DNA of 8,020 nucleotides, taken from positions 1 to 8,020 of the forward strand of contig JALVXW010000279.1 of NCBI GenBank assembly GCA_027038155.1, written 5' to 3'. The notes below the pieces were generated by a model. It had not been told where the DNA came from. It made no database searches and worked only from the letters and a program-made list of their open reading frames with translations. This DNA is from Sulfurovum sp. Its GTDB lineage: Bacteria > Campylobacterota > Campylobacteria > Campylobacterales > Sulfurovaceae. Of the stretch, positions 1 through 6,121 are shown one piece after another (the stretch's first letter is position 1; every line of letters starts with the position of its first letter). The translations under genes and the position numbers were made by a program.

Positions 1-44
1 AAGCACGCGTCTAAAAGTGCTGCTTCGGCACATCTTTCACTTTA

Positions 45-113
45 GACTGCAGAATTTTCCTGCAGTCACGTACTATATGTACGCTCCTTTGTAAACTTCT
101 TTGCTAAAGCAAA
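45..113. repeat. Cluster of three short inverted repeats
   Basis: Three perfect short inverted repeats lie in a row. GACTGCAG (45-52) pairs with CTGCAGTC (60-67) across a 7-nt loop. CGTAC (69-73) pairs with GTACG (79-83). TTTGCT (100-105) pairs with AGCAAA (108-113). None is followed by a clear T-run on the + strand, so a classical terminator is not well supported. They may be the end of an upstream transcript or part of a dispersed intergenic element. Confidence 0.45.
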
Positions 114-247
114 ATCTGCACCAAATCTAAATTTTTTATTACGCTCTCATTAAACTACTCCGAATTTAAATCCAAAGTGCAATTTCTAAACTTTACAGAA
201 TGAAGTAATCAGCTATTTTCTTATTCTATACTCTCTCATGAAAAAAA

Positions 248-276
248 GTTAATATTTATACCAAATAAGATAAAAT
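248..276 (+). promoter_or_regulatory. Possible promoter for the large lipoprotein / DGR operon
   Basis: TAAAAT at 271-276 is a plausible -10 box about 50 nt before the start codon at 326. The -35 candidate (GTTAAT, 248-253) is weak, spaced 17 nt away. The region is A/T-rich as expected of promoters in low-GC genomes where the -35 is poorly conserved. This is a composition-based guess; a second A/T-rich candidate, TATAAA, lies near 297. Confidence 0.25.
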
Positions 277-325
277 CTAGATCGATTGCTTTTGCATATA
301 AACTTTTTGGAAAAGGGAGAAATTA

Positions 326-3300
326 ATGCCTACATTATCTTATATTTGTCGACAATGGAGATATCTTTTATCTATAGGAATAATAGTATTTTTTGTTACA
401 GGGTGTAATCATGACAACAGTCCAAAGGCAATAATATCTGTAGATAAAACAGTGGTAGATGCGGGGGAAAGTGTTGTATTTGATGCAAGCCGTTCGATAG
501 CAGGAGACAACAGCAAGATCGTAAATTATATTTGGAAAGATGAAAATGATGCAACATTGAGTCATGAGACAAAATTTACATACGCTTTTACAAAAGAGGG
601 TATACACCGTGTATTGTTGAGCGTAACCAATAGCCGAGGACAGACAGACACAACGAGCATCGCAATAACTGTTAATTCAGTAGATACTGTTGCCCCCGTC
701 ATCACCCTTAACGGTGATGCGAACATCAGCATAGAAAAAGACAGTAACTATACAGAGCTTGGTGCTACAGCGATAGATAATATAGACGGGAATGTCCCCG
801 TGGAGATACGCGGAACAGTTGATACAAGCATTGTTGGCACATATACTATTGCCTATATAGCCAAAGACCGTGCAGGTAACAGTGCTACCGTAACCAGAAC
901 AGTCAATGTTGAAGAAAACGTTAATTCTGAAATGAAAGAATTAGAAGATATACTTGATGATCCAAGCATTCCCTACACTACAGATGAAGATTTTAATAAA
1001 ACAGAGTATGCCAAGCACCATTTGCCAGATGATGAAGCTAAAAATTTGGAGCGTGCACACTACTTAGTAGCCACAGCCATAGACCCCGACCCTACTTGGT
1101 TTTATACCAAGGTGGATACACCTATGATTATGGCAAAACAGGGAGAGGACTATACTGTACACCTTTATAAAATGAAAAAAGACGGTAAAGTATACGACCC
1201 TGTAGATAATGATAGGCTACGTTTAGTTGTGCGCATACAAAGAGCTAAAGACGATTTTGAATATATTAGCAATGTAAACATAGACCAGTATGCTTACTGG
1301 GATGGCGCAGGGGTACTTAAAATACATGTACCTGATGACTTAGATAAAGGTCGTCTCATAGTAGGGGTAAGACCAAACTTTACCGATGTGGCTACCTCTG
1401 CGATAGCAGAAAGGTGGTCTGCAGTCATTACTGCTGAAGTATTGCCATTGAAAGCTGGAGTGAAAGAGGTAAATAGTGATAATGTACTTTTTCCTATAGA
1501 TAATGCTTCACTTGGTTACCTCTCTGCTGAAAGTAAATTTACACGTAGTGAAATCTTTGCAAGAGTTGATGAACAGATGGCAAATAATCAATTATTTACC
1601 TTTCCTGTGGTTGTTAAAAATATGTCACTTGAAAAAGATGATATGGTTTCTTATGTATTTAAAAACTCGCCTCGTTCAGGGAGGGTAATAGCCGTAGAAC
1701 ATAGAGACAATCAAGACTTCGTACTGTTGACTCCAGAGTTACTTGATGTATATGACGTTATAGATGTTAGCAATAGCAGCCTGATAGAAGAAGGGGTGGC
1801 TCCTAGAAATATCGTTATACGTGAAGGAGGCATGCTGGCGACAGACCAAAATGAATCTGACCCTACCAAGTTTGAAACAAAGATGGCAAAAGCAGAAGGT
1901 ATAGGAGATGTGGTAGATTTCTTTAGAAAATATTGTAGTGAGGGAGATGCTTTGCTTACTTTTAAAGTGACTACTTCATTGTCACCTTTAGATTTAGGGG
2001 TAGATGTTGGTATGATGGGAACACAAAGTGAAACCAAGTGTACATATGAAGCAACGGGTAAAAAAACGACTATACACCCCTCGTATTATGGAGGCTTTGT
2101 ATCCTGGGCTCTTATAGCCATAGGAGCCAAAGTTGAATTAGAACTTTATGGTAAAGCAGAAATAGTAACAAAGGAAGCACTGGGCTTTGGTTATGATATG
2201 GGATATACCATTCAAAAAGGTGGTCATTTTAAAACATTATCTACTATAGATATGGGAAGTAGAGATCTTAATGTTGGGGCAAAAGAAGGTATAGGAGAAG
2301 CAAGCGTAAATATAGGTATTAAAATGACTATTGTTGGAGCCTCACTACCTGAGTTTGTTGAAAATACATTTGATTCCGAATTGGGATTAACCGGGGAGAC
2401 AGGAGAGAAATTAGCTATGCTTGTTAGAGCAAAGAATGCCAAAGAGGTAGAAAAGAGTTCTTCTTCCGAGTATGCTTCAGGAGCAAGTATAGATGGTAAA
2501 GTAGAGTTGACTGCTGGACTTAAAAATATATTTAAATATTTTAATATAGATATAAAAGCAGAACTTCCCTTCAATATACCTCTTATGGATCCCATCAAAG
2601 GTAAAGCGGAATTTTCATTCGATTCTGTATATGATGAAGCAAATGGAAAAGCTCAAATGGTAGGACTTAATGCTTCAGAAACTTGGATGAATTGGTTTCT
2701 TCCCAGCCATTATGAAGGTGTACTTTCTCTAAAAGATAGCTCTGTTTATAATCAGCATAGTGAGGATATCACCTACAGCCTAGATGAATGTGCCAAAGAC
2801 TCAGACTACAAGATAACCTCACCTGCCATTGCTTGTGCAGGATGGATGTGTGGAGAGGTGACTAAGGAAGTTGTGTTGTGTAAAGGTAAACTAAGCATTT
2901 CAGAAGTGGTAGCATCTGCCAGGGTGGGAGAGTTGGCAAGTACGGGAACAAGCATAATTAATAAAGCAGGAGACATAGATGTCACTGTCTCTGGCTCTCC
3001 TCTTGAGCCACAGACCACGAGCTTACATATGACAGCAGACTCTTCTGAGTATGTGGTGTTTGAAAAGATGTGTGCCTCTCCAGGAGTTAAGAGAGGTACC
3101 TCACGAGTTACAGCAGAGGGTACAAACCTAAGTGCAGAAGCACCCAATACCTTGCTGTGTCACGACGACGACACCCACGGAGACCCACACATCGTCACAG
3201 GTGACAAGCTAGGGTACGACTACTACGCTTCGGGAGACTACATCCTCTCACGCATCAAGGGCATCACAGGGTATGAGATACAAGCGCGTTTCCTTCCAGG

Positions 3301-5293
3301 ATACAAAACTTCTTGGCCGCAAGCAGTGGCACTACGAGTGGGTAGTGATATAGTAGAAATTCAAGGTGTTAAAAGAGACGGGCATGGAGATGGCACTGGT
3401 GTGCCCATCAACGCCTTGGCGATTTGGGTGAATGGTGAAAAAGGTATCTTAGGTACTGATGATAGATATAGTTATTGGCATGATGAAGACTCTATCAGTA
3501 AAAATATTGCCAAACTTCCTTCAGGGGGTATTTTGGCAGTGACACATACAGACTCTAGTAATGTACTTAGATTTGCTTCTAGCCTTACCATCATCTGGCC
3601 AGAGGGAAGCCCTGCTCAAAATTATGGAGTTGTCCTCTCTGTGGCAGAAAGTGGAGACCCTTTTGTACACATACAAATAGCCCGACCAGACGACTTTGCA
3701 GGGCAAGAAGAAGGACTTATGGGTAACAACGATGGTGACCCTACAAATGACTTTATGCGTCGTAACGGTGAAGTGTTAGGGGTAGACCATAACATAAGCT
3801 TTACCGAGCTCTATGCACTCTTTGGTACGGACTGGTTGGTGCGTCCATATGAGTCGCTCTTTAGAAACCCTGAAGCCATTAAGCCACAGTTTCCTACCGA
3901 TGTCGTGACACTTACTCCTGAGCAAAGAGCACTGGGCGAGCAGGCGTGTGCGGCGCTTACAGGTTTTTACCGTGAGGCGTGCATCATCGATGTGGGGCTT
4001 ACCGGCGACGTTGAGCTGGTTAAGGAGTACTATGCCAACACTGAAGACCTCAACAATCTTTCAGATGCCATTATCACACCAAATGTAGACCAGGCACGCT
4101 ACACCATGAGTGTGGCTGACAAAGTCTATGAGGCAGACTCTGGCTACTACTTGCACTACACACAAAACATCAATATAACACACGAGGCTGGAGAAGGTAG
4201 GTTTATGCTTCTTGTGCGTCCGCCACGAGGGGCTACGGCACTTTTAGGTACAGGTAACACAAGCCTTACTGCAGAGGGCAACTACACTACCTACATAGAG
4301 GTAGACTGTACAGAGCTTAACAGTGCTACCAATGTAGAATACCTACAAAGTACAGGCTCTGTACAGTTATGGCTACAAGACCCGCTCTCAGGGACTGCCT
4401 CTAAGATGATATCTGAAGAAGCTCTGCCATGTACTGATGCCAGTAAAAGAGCAGCCTACACTCTAAAAAGAGGTCTACGTACCGAGCTAGCAGACTCTAA
4501 CGATACGAACTTGCACTATACTCAATCTCTGAGCATTGTTCATGCCAATAGCTACAGTGGAGAGTATATATTGGAAATTACACCACCAAAAGGGGCAGTG
4601 GTAAAGCTAAATGAGAGCAGTACAGAACTCAACATCACAGACTCAGTAGAGCGTAATGATACCATGGAGCTAGACTGTAGCATGGCAGAGTCCAATACTA
4701 CCAACGGAAGCATAAAACTTTGGGAGAAAGATATGCTCTCAGGTAACAAGGCGTACAACTATGCCAACTATAGTCTTTCATGTCACAAGTCCAAGGTACT
4801 TAAAACTGGACAGACTACGAGTTATGCAGACTTTGATGATGGCTACTACCAAGTAGGTGAAGCACGTAGTTACAGTAGAGATGACAGCAAAGAGATAGTC
4901 ACTGACAGTGTCACAGGCTTACAGTGGCAGGATAACAGTGAAGCCGGGACTGTAACTAAACCTTGGGTAACACAAGCCAATTACGATGCAGATAATTACA
5001 ACGATACCTCTGGAGACACGGCTACTACTTATTGTACCAATCTTTCTTTAGGGGGGTACGATGACTGGCGACTTCCTACACGTAAAGAGTTGGTAGGCAT
5101 CGTAGATTATGGTAGATACACCCATAGTTTAGACCCCGAGTTTTTAAATGTTGCGTCTAACTCTTACTGGTCGTCTACTACCTATGCTGGCATTAGCTAC
5201 GGTGCGTGGTTCGTCAGCTTCGACAATGGCGACCAGTACTACAGCGATAAGAGCAATAGCTTTTATGTTCGGTGCGTTAGAGCAGGACAGTAG
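326..5293 (+). CDS. Very large multidomain surface lipoprotein, DGR target 1 (C-terminal DUF1566/C-type-lectin-like variable domain)
   Basis: This is probably an outer-membrane-anchored display protein of 1655 residues whose C-terminal ligand-binding surface is diversified by the DGR. The start follows an AGGGAGA-type ribosome binding site (about 314-320). Residues 1-27 form a lipoprotein signal with lipobox VTGC, giving lipidated Cys27. Residues about 32-117 resemble a PKD domain and about 119-196 a DUF5011-like Ig domain (APVITLNGDA, IDGNVPV, VGTYTIAYIAKDRAGN). Residues about 200-940 are not recognised; they hold a four-Cys cluster (822, 837, 842, 852). A von Willebrand factor D domain follows, with GDPH at 952-955 and GLMGNNDGDPTNDF at 1130-1143. 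Two tandem modules (1258-1369, 1377-1486) each carry a Cys pair. Residues about 1499-1655 are a DUF1566 (Lcl C-terminal-like) domain with TGLQWQDN, YDDWRLP and NSYWSST motifs, ending in RCVRAGQ. VR1 is residues 1610-1654. The domain calls are from motif recognition; ligand and function of the middle are unknown. Confidence 0.93.
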   Translation: MPTLSYICRQWRYLLSIGIIVFFVTGCNHDNSPKAIISVDKTVVDAGESVVFDASRSIAGDNSKIVNYIWKDENDATLSHETKFTYAFTKEGIHRVLLSVTNSRGQTDTTSIAITVNSVDTVAPVITLNGDANISIEKDSNYTELGATAIDNIDGNVPVEIRGTVDTSIVGTYTIAYIAKDRAGNSATVTRTVNVEENVNSEMKELEDILDDPSIPYTTDEDFNKTEYAKHHLPDDEAKNLERAHYLVATAIDPDPTWFYTKVDTPMIMAKQGEDYTVHLYKMKKDGKVYDPVDNDRLRLVVRIQRAKDDFEYISNVNIDQYAYWDGAGVLKIHVPDDLDKGRLIVGVRPNFTDVATSAIAERWSAVITAEVLPLKAGVKEVNSDNVLFPIDNASLGYLSAESKFTRSEIFARVDEQMANNQLFTFPVVVKNMSLEKDDMVSYVFKNSPRSGRVIAVEHRDNQDFVLLTPELLDVYDVIDVSNSSLIEEGVAPRNIVIREGGMLATDQNESDPTKFETKMAKAEGIGDVVDFFRKYCSEGDALLTFKVTTSLSPLDLGVDVGMMGTQSETKCTYEATGKKTTIHPSYYGGFVSWALIAIGAKVELELYGKAEIVTKEALGFGYDMGYTIQKGGHFKTLSTIDMGSRDLNVGAKEGIGEASVNIGIKMTIVGASLPEFVENTFDSELGLTGETGEKLAMLVRAKNAKEVEKSSSSEYASGASIDGKVELTAGLKNIFKYFNIDIKAELPFNIPLMDPIKGKAEFSFDSVYDEANGKAQMVGLNASETWMNWFLPSHYEGVLSLKDSSVYNQHSEDITYSLDECAKDSDYKITSPAIACAGWMCGEVTKEVVLCKGKLSISEVVASARVGELASTGTSIINKAGDIDVTVSGSPLEPQTTSLHMTADSSEYVVFEKMCASPGVKRGTSRVTAEGTNLSAEAPNTLLCHDDDTHGDPHIVTGDKLGYDYYASGDYILSRIKGITGYEIQARFLPGYKTSWPQAVALRVGSDIVEIQGVKRDGHGDGTGVPINALAIWVNGEKGILGTDDRYSYWHDEDSISKNIAKLPSGGILAVTHTDSSNVLRFASSLTIIWPEGSPAQNYGVVLSVAESGDPFVHIQIARPDDFAGQEEGLMGNNDGDPTNDFMRRNGEVLGVDHNISFTELYALFGTDWLVRPYESLFRNPEAIKPQFPTDVVTLTPEQRALGEQACAALTGFYREACIIDVGLTGDVELVKEYYANTEDLNNLSDAIITPNVDQARYTMSVADKVYEADSGYYLHYTQNINITHEAGEGRFMLLVRPPRGATALLGTGNTSLTAEGNYTTYIEVDCTELNSATNVEYLQSTGSVQLWLQDPLSGTASKMISEEALPCTDASKRAAYTLKRGLRTELADSNDTNLHYTQSLSIVHANSYSGEYILEITPPKGAVVKLNESSTELNITDSVERNDTMELDCSMAESNTTNGSIKLWEKDMLSGNKAYNYANYSLSCHKSKVLKTGQTTSYADFDDGYYQVGEARSYSRDDSKEIVTDSVTGLQWQDNSEAGTVTKPWVTQANYDADNYNDTSGDTATTYCTNLSLGGYDDWRLPTRKELVGIVDYGRYTHSLDPEFLNVASNSYWSSTTYAGISYGAWFVSFDNGDQYYSDKSNSFYVRCVRAGQ
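4097..4783 (+). repeat. Two tandem ~110-residue protein modules before the variable domain
   Basis: Residues 1258-1369 (4097-4432) and 1377-1486 (4454-4783) of the lipoprotein are divergent copies of one module. Shared positions include YT at the start, LHYTQ.., a PP[RK]GA motif, an acidic E[VL]DC segment, a [SG]S[VI][QK]LW strand, a LSG turn and a closing L[PS]C. Each copy has two conserved cysteines that could form a disulfide. The pattern suggests a beta-sandwich stalk lifting the DUF1566 domain from the VWD domain. The family is not recognised. Confidence 0.7.
5153..5287 (+). repeat. DGR variable repeat VR1
   Basis: This 135-bp stretch aligns without gaps to TR (5855-5989). It is in frame and encodes residues 1610-1654 of the large lipoprotein. 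There are 19 differences, of which 17 are at positions that are A in TR (9 to T, 7 to G, 1 to C). The two non-adenine differences are G to T at 5176 and C to T at 5188, both silent third positions. Changed codons are mostly AAY in TR. The 3' 21 bp (5267-5287) are identical to TR, as expected for the initiation-of-mutagenic-homology region. Confidence 0.97.
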
Positions 5294-5307
5294 TTTTGAT
5301 TTTTGAT
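5267..5307 (+). promoter_or_regulatory. IMH-like 3' target element of VR1
   Basis: The last 21 bp of VR1 (starting GTTCGGTGCG and ending AGCAGGA) match TR and VR2 exactly. The next 20 bp (5288-5307, CAGTAGTTTTGATTTTTGAT) match VR2's flank exactly but not TR's flank. It runs 14 bp past the stop codon, so protein selection does not explain its conservation. By analogy with the Bordetella phage DGR, this is where cDNA integration is directed (IMH), while the TR version is the non-recipient IMH*. Confidence 0.75.
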
Positions 5308-5312
5308 TTTAC

Positions 5313-5319
5313 AAAGGTG
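5313..5319 (+). promoter_or_regulatory. Ribosome binding site deciding the avd start
   Basis: AAAGGTG lies 4-5 nt before the ATG at 5324. The open frame extends back to a TTG at 5303, but that codon has no ribosome binding site and lies inside the conserved VR1 3' flank, so 5324 is preferred. Confidence 0.6.
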
Positions 5320-5323
5320 TATT

Positions 5324-5701
5324 ATGGCAGGAAGTGAAACGTTACCCATCTATAAGTCTGCACTGAGCTTGGCTGTGTATATGGAGCAGATAGTAAGAGG
5401 CTTTGAAAAATACCATAAATACACTATGGGCGTGGAGCTTAGAGAAAAGAGCAAGACACTGCTTTTTGCTATAAACCGTGTAAACATGAGCGACGATAAG
5501 GTCAAAGCACTCGCGACACTTCGTGATGCTTGCGAAGATATGAAAGTACTTATACAAATAGCCAAAGAACTACAGTCGTTTAAAAACTTTAAACAGTTTG
5601 AGCATAGCTCTTTGCTTACCGTCACTGTATGTAAGCAGGCACAAGCATGGCTAGGTGCAACAAAAAGGAGTCGGGGGGGGGGTAGCCCTAATTGCTCGTA
5701 A
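5324..5701 (+). CDS. avd: DGR accessory variability determinant (Avd), four-helix bundle
   Basis: Avd proteins form a pentameric, positively charged four-helix-bundle barrel that binds the DGR RNA and the reverse transcriptase and is needed for mutagenic cDNA synthesis. This 125-residue product has the family pattern: an N-terminal LPIYKSALSL helix, a KYHKYTMGVELREK segment, a long LRDACEDMKVLIQIAKELQ helix, an FKQFEH turn and a closing QAQAWLGA helix. The length is typical. It starts 31 nt after the stop of the large target gene and lies just upstream of TR, the usual Avd position. Its C-terminus is odd: after the last helix the frame runs through ten Gs and ends RGGGSPNCS, unlike a conserved Avd tail. 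One fewer G gives a 157-residue product ending at 5798; one more gives a stop after residue 120. The helical core is kept in every case. Confidence 0.88.
   Translation: MAGSETLPIYKSALSLAVYMEQIVRGFEKYHKYTMGVELREKSKTLLFAINRVNMSDDKVKALATLRDACEDMKVLIQIAKELQSFKNFKQFEHSSLLTVTVCKQAQAWLGATKRSRGGGSPNCS
5673..5682 (+). repeat. Homopolymeric G10 tract inside avd
   Basis: Ten consecutive Gs lie in the avd reading frame at codons 117-120. Such tracts mutate by slipped-strand mispairing and drive phase variation in Campylobacterota. Here length changes would swap the C-terminal tail: 10 G gives 125 residues, 9 G gives 157, 11 G gives 120 and 8 G gives 119. The tract sits about 170 bp before TR, so it may also lie in the template RNA. 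It could be a fixed or mis-sequenced length in this assembly. Confidence 0.8.
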
Positions 5702-5703
5702 AA

Positions 5704-5769
5704 TAAATGTAGATTTTCCAGTAAAAAGCCAGAGTTTACAGATGTCCTCTGTGAAGCGTGCTACATTTA
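5704..5769 (+). other. Potential stem-loop in the leader between avd and TR
   Basis: TAAATGTAG (5704-5712) is perfectly complementary to CTACATTTA (5761-5769). Inside it, ACAGA (5738-5742) pairs with TCTGT (5748-5752) over a 5-nt loop. An alternative pairing, CAGTAAA (5719-5725) with TTTACTG (5766-5772), competes with the outer stem. This could be a folded 5' part of the DGR RNA or an Avd-binding feature. No fold was computed. Confidence 0.4.
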
Positions 5770-5854
5770 CTGTGCGGTACTCTTGCCTGTGTGCATAAAA
5801 GTCTACGCTTATGGCATTTCTGTAAGTAGTGGCATAAATAGAGTACTTGTTTTT

Positions 5855-5989
5855 GCGTCTAACAATTACTGGTCGTCGACTACCAATGCCGGCAATAGCA
5901 ACAATGCGTGGATCGTCAGCTTCAACAATGGCAACCAGAACAACAACAATAAGAACAATAGCAATTATGTTCGGTGCGTTAGAGCAGGA
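5855..5989 (+). repeat. DGR template repeat TR
   Basis: This 135-bp repeat is the adenine-rich template for VR1 and VR2. It has 47 adenines, 32 of them in 16 AAY codons in the frame shared with the VRs (it would read as an Asn-rich NNYWSSTTNAGNSNN-type peptide). AAY codons cannot become stop codons by substitution of their adenines, a hallmark of DGR templates. Homology to VR2 begins slightly earlier, at 5850. The 3' 21 bp (5969-5989) are identical in all three copies. The next base is G here and C in both VRs, and the flanks then diverge after AGTA. The open frame through it (5783-5995) is a by-product of preserving the VR frame and is not called as a gene. Confidence 0.97.
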
Positions 5990-5999
5990 GAGTAAGAAT

Positions 6000-6096
6000 C
6001 AATGAAAAATGAAGAGAGAAGAGTGAAAAATGAAAAATAAATGTAGGTATTGCAAAGCAATACTCACCATAATTTTTCACTCTTCATTTATCATTG
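6000..6096 (+). other. Long imperfect stem-loop between TR and the reverse transcriptase gene
   Basis: Bases 6000-6014 pair with 6082-6096 (14 of 15), and GAGTGAAAAA (6021-6030) pairs with TTTTTCACTC (6073-6082), with a purine-rich bulge at 6015-6020. The loop contains a perfect inner hairpin, GTATTGC (6047-6053) with GCAATAC (6057-6063) around AAA. It begins 10 nt after TR ends. Its position matches the 3' spacer of characterised DGR RNAs. A miniature inverted-repeat element is an alternative reading, since the arms are built from repeated TGAAAAATGAA-like words. Confidence 0.6.
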
Positions 6097-6107
6097 TGCA
6101 TTAAAAC

Positions 6108-6116
6108 AAAAAGGAG
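6108..6116 (+). promoter_or_regulatory. Ribosome binding site deciding the reverse transcriptase start
   Basis: AAAAAGGAG ends 5 nt before ATG 6122. The frame extends back to 6050, but those 24 codons lie in the spacer stem-loop and have no ribosome binding site, so 6122 is chosen. The same ACAAAAAGGAG word also occurs at 5660-5670, just before the G tract in avd. Confidence 0.75.
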
Positions 6117-6121
6117 AAAAA

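Larger units (their letters stand above)
1..325. other. Non-coding region upstream of the large lipoprotein gene
   Basis: No convincing gene is visible. The + strand is open from the window edge to a stop at 94 but has no recognisable product. The minus strand is open for 27 codons (66-146) with no start codon. The left part (45-113) is rich in small inverted repeats. The right part (about 115-325) is strongly A/T-rich and probably carries the promoter and leader of the downstream gene. The left edge could be the tail of an upstream transcription unit or a dispersed intergenic repeat, which cannot be decided from this window. Confidence 0.6.
5700..6046 (+). repeat. 13-bp direct repeats flanking TR
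   Basis: AAAATAAATGTAG occurs at 5700-5712 and again at 6034-6046, on either side of TR. The core TAAATGTAG also appears inverted at 5761-5769. Chance is possible in A/T-rich DNA, but the placement around the template suggests either alternative RNA pairings (the copy at 6038-6046 can also pair with 5761-5769) or scars of an insertion that brought TR in. Confidence 0.4.
5704..6096 (+). ncRNA. Probable DGR template RNA (leader, TR and 3' spacer); ends approximate
   Basis: DGR reverse transcriptases copy a structured non-coding RNA made of TR plus flanking sequence, and in Bordetella phage the 3' spacer between TR and the reverse transcriptase gene is where cDNA priming starts. Here a 420-bp gap between avd and the reverse transcriptase holds TR in the middle, a potential stem 5' of it and a long imperfect stem-loop 3' of it. 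No dedicated promoter is clear, so it may be processed from the operon transcript. The bounds given are those of the outermost inverted repeats, not mapped ends. Confidence 0.6.

Noticed and set aside
1711..3147. Minus-strand open frames of 108-124 codons opposite the large lipoprotein gene
   Set aside because: They are antisense shadows within a well-supported gene, with no protein motifs or ribosome binding sites.
5303..5323. TTG start extending Avd by seven codons
   Set aside because: There is no ribosome binding site, and the codons fall partly in the conserved VR1 flank. ATG 5324 gives the usual Avd N-terminus.
5783..5995. Open frame of 70 codons spanning TR
   Set aside because: It has no ribosome binding site, and its only recognisable part is the Asn-rich template. 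The frame is open because TR must preserve the VR reading frame.
6050..6121. Upstream ATG extension of the reverse transcriptase
   Set aside because: The added codons lie within the spacer stem-loop and lack a ribosome binding site. ATG 6122 has AAAAAGGAG at the right distance and begins the conserved protein.
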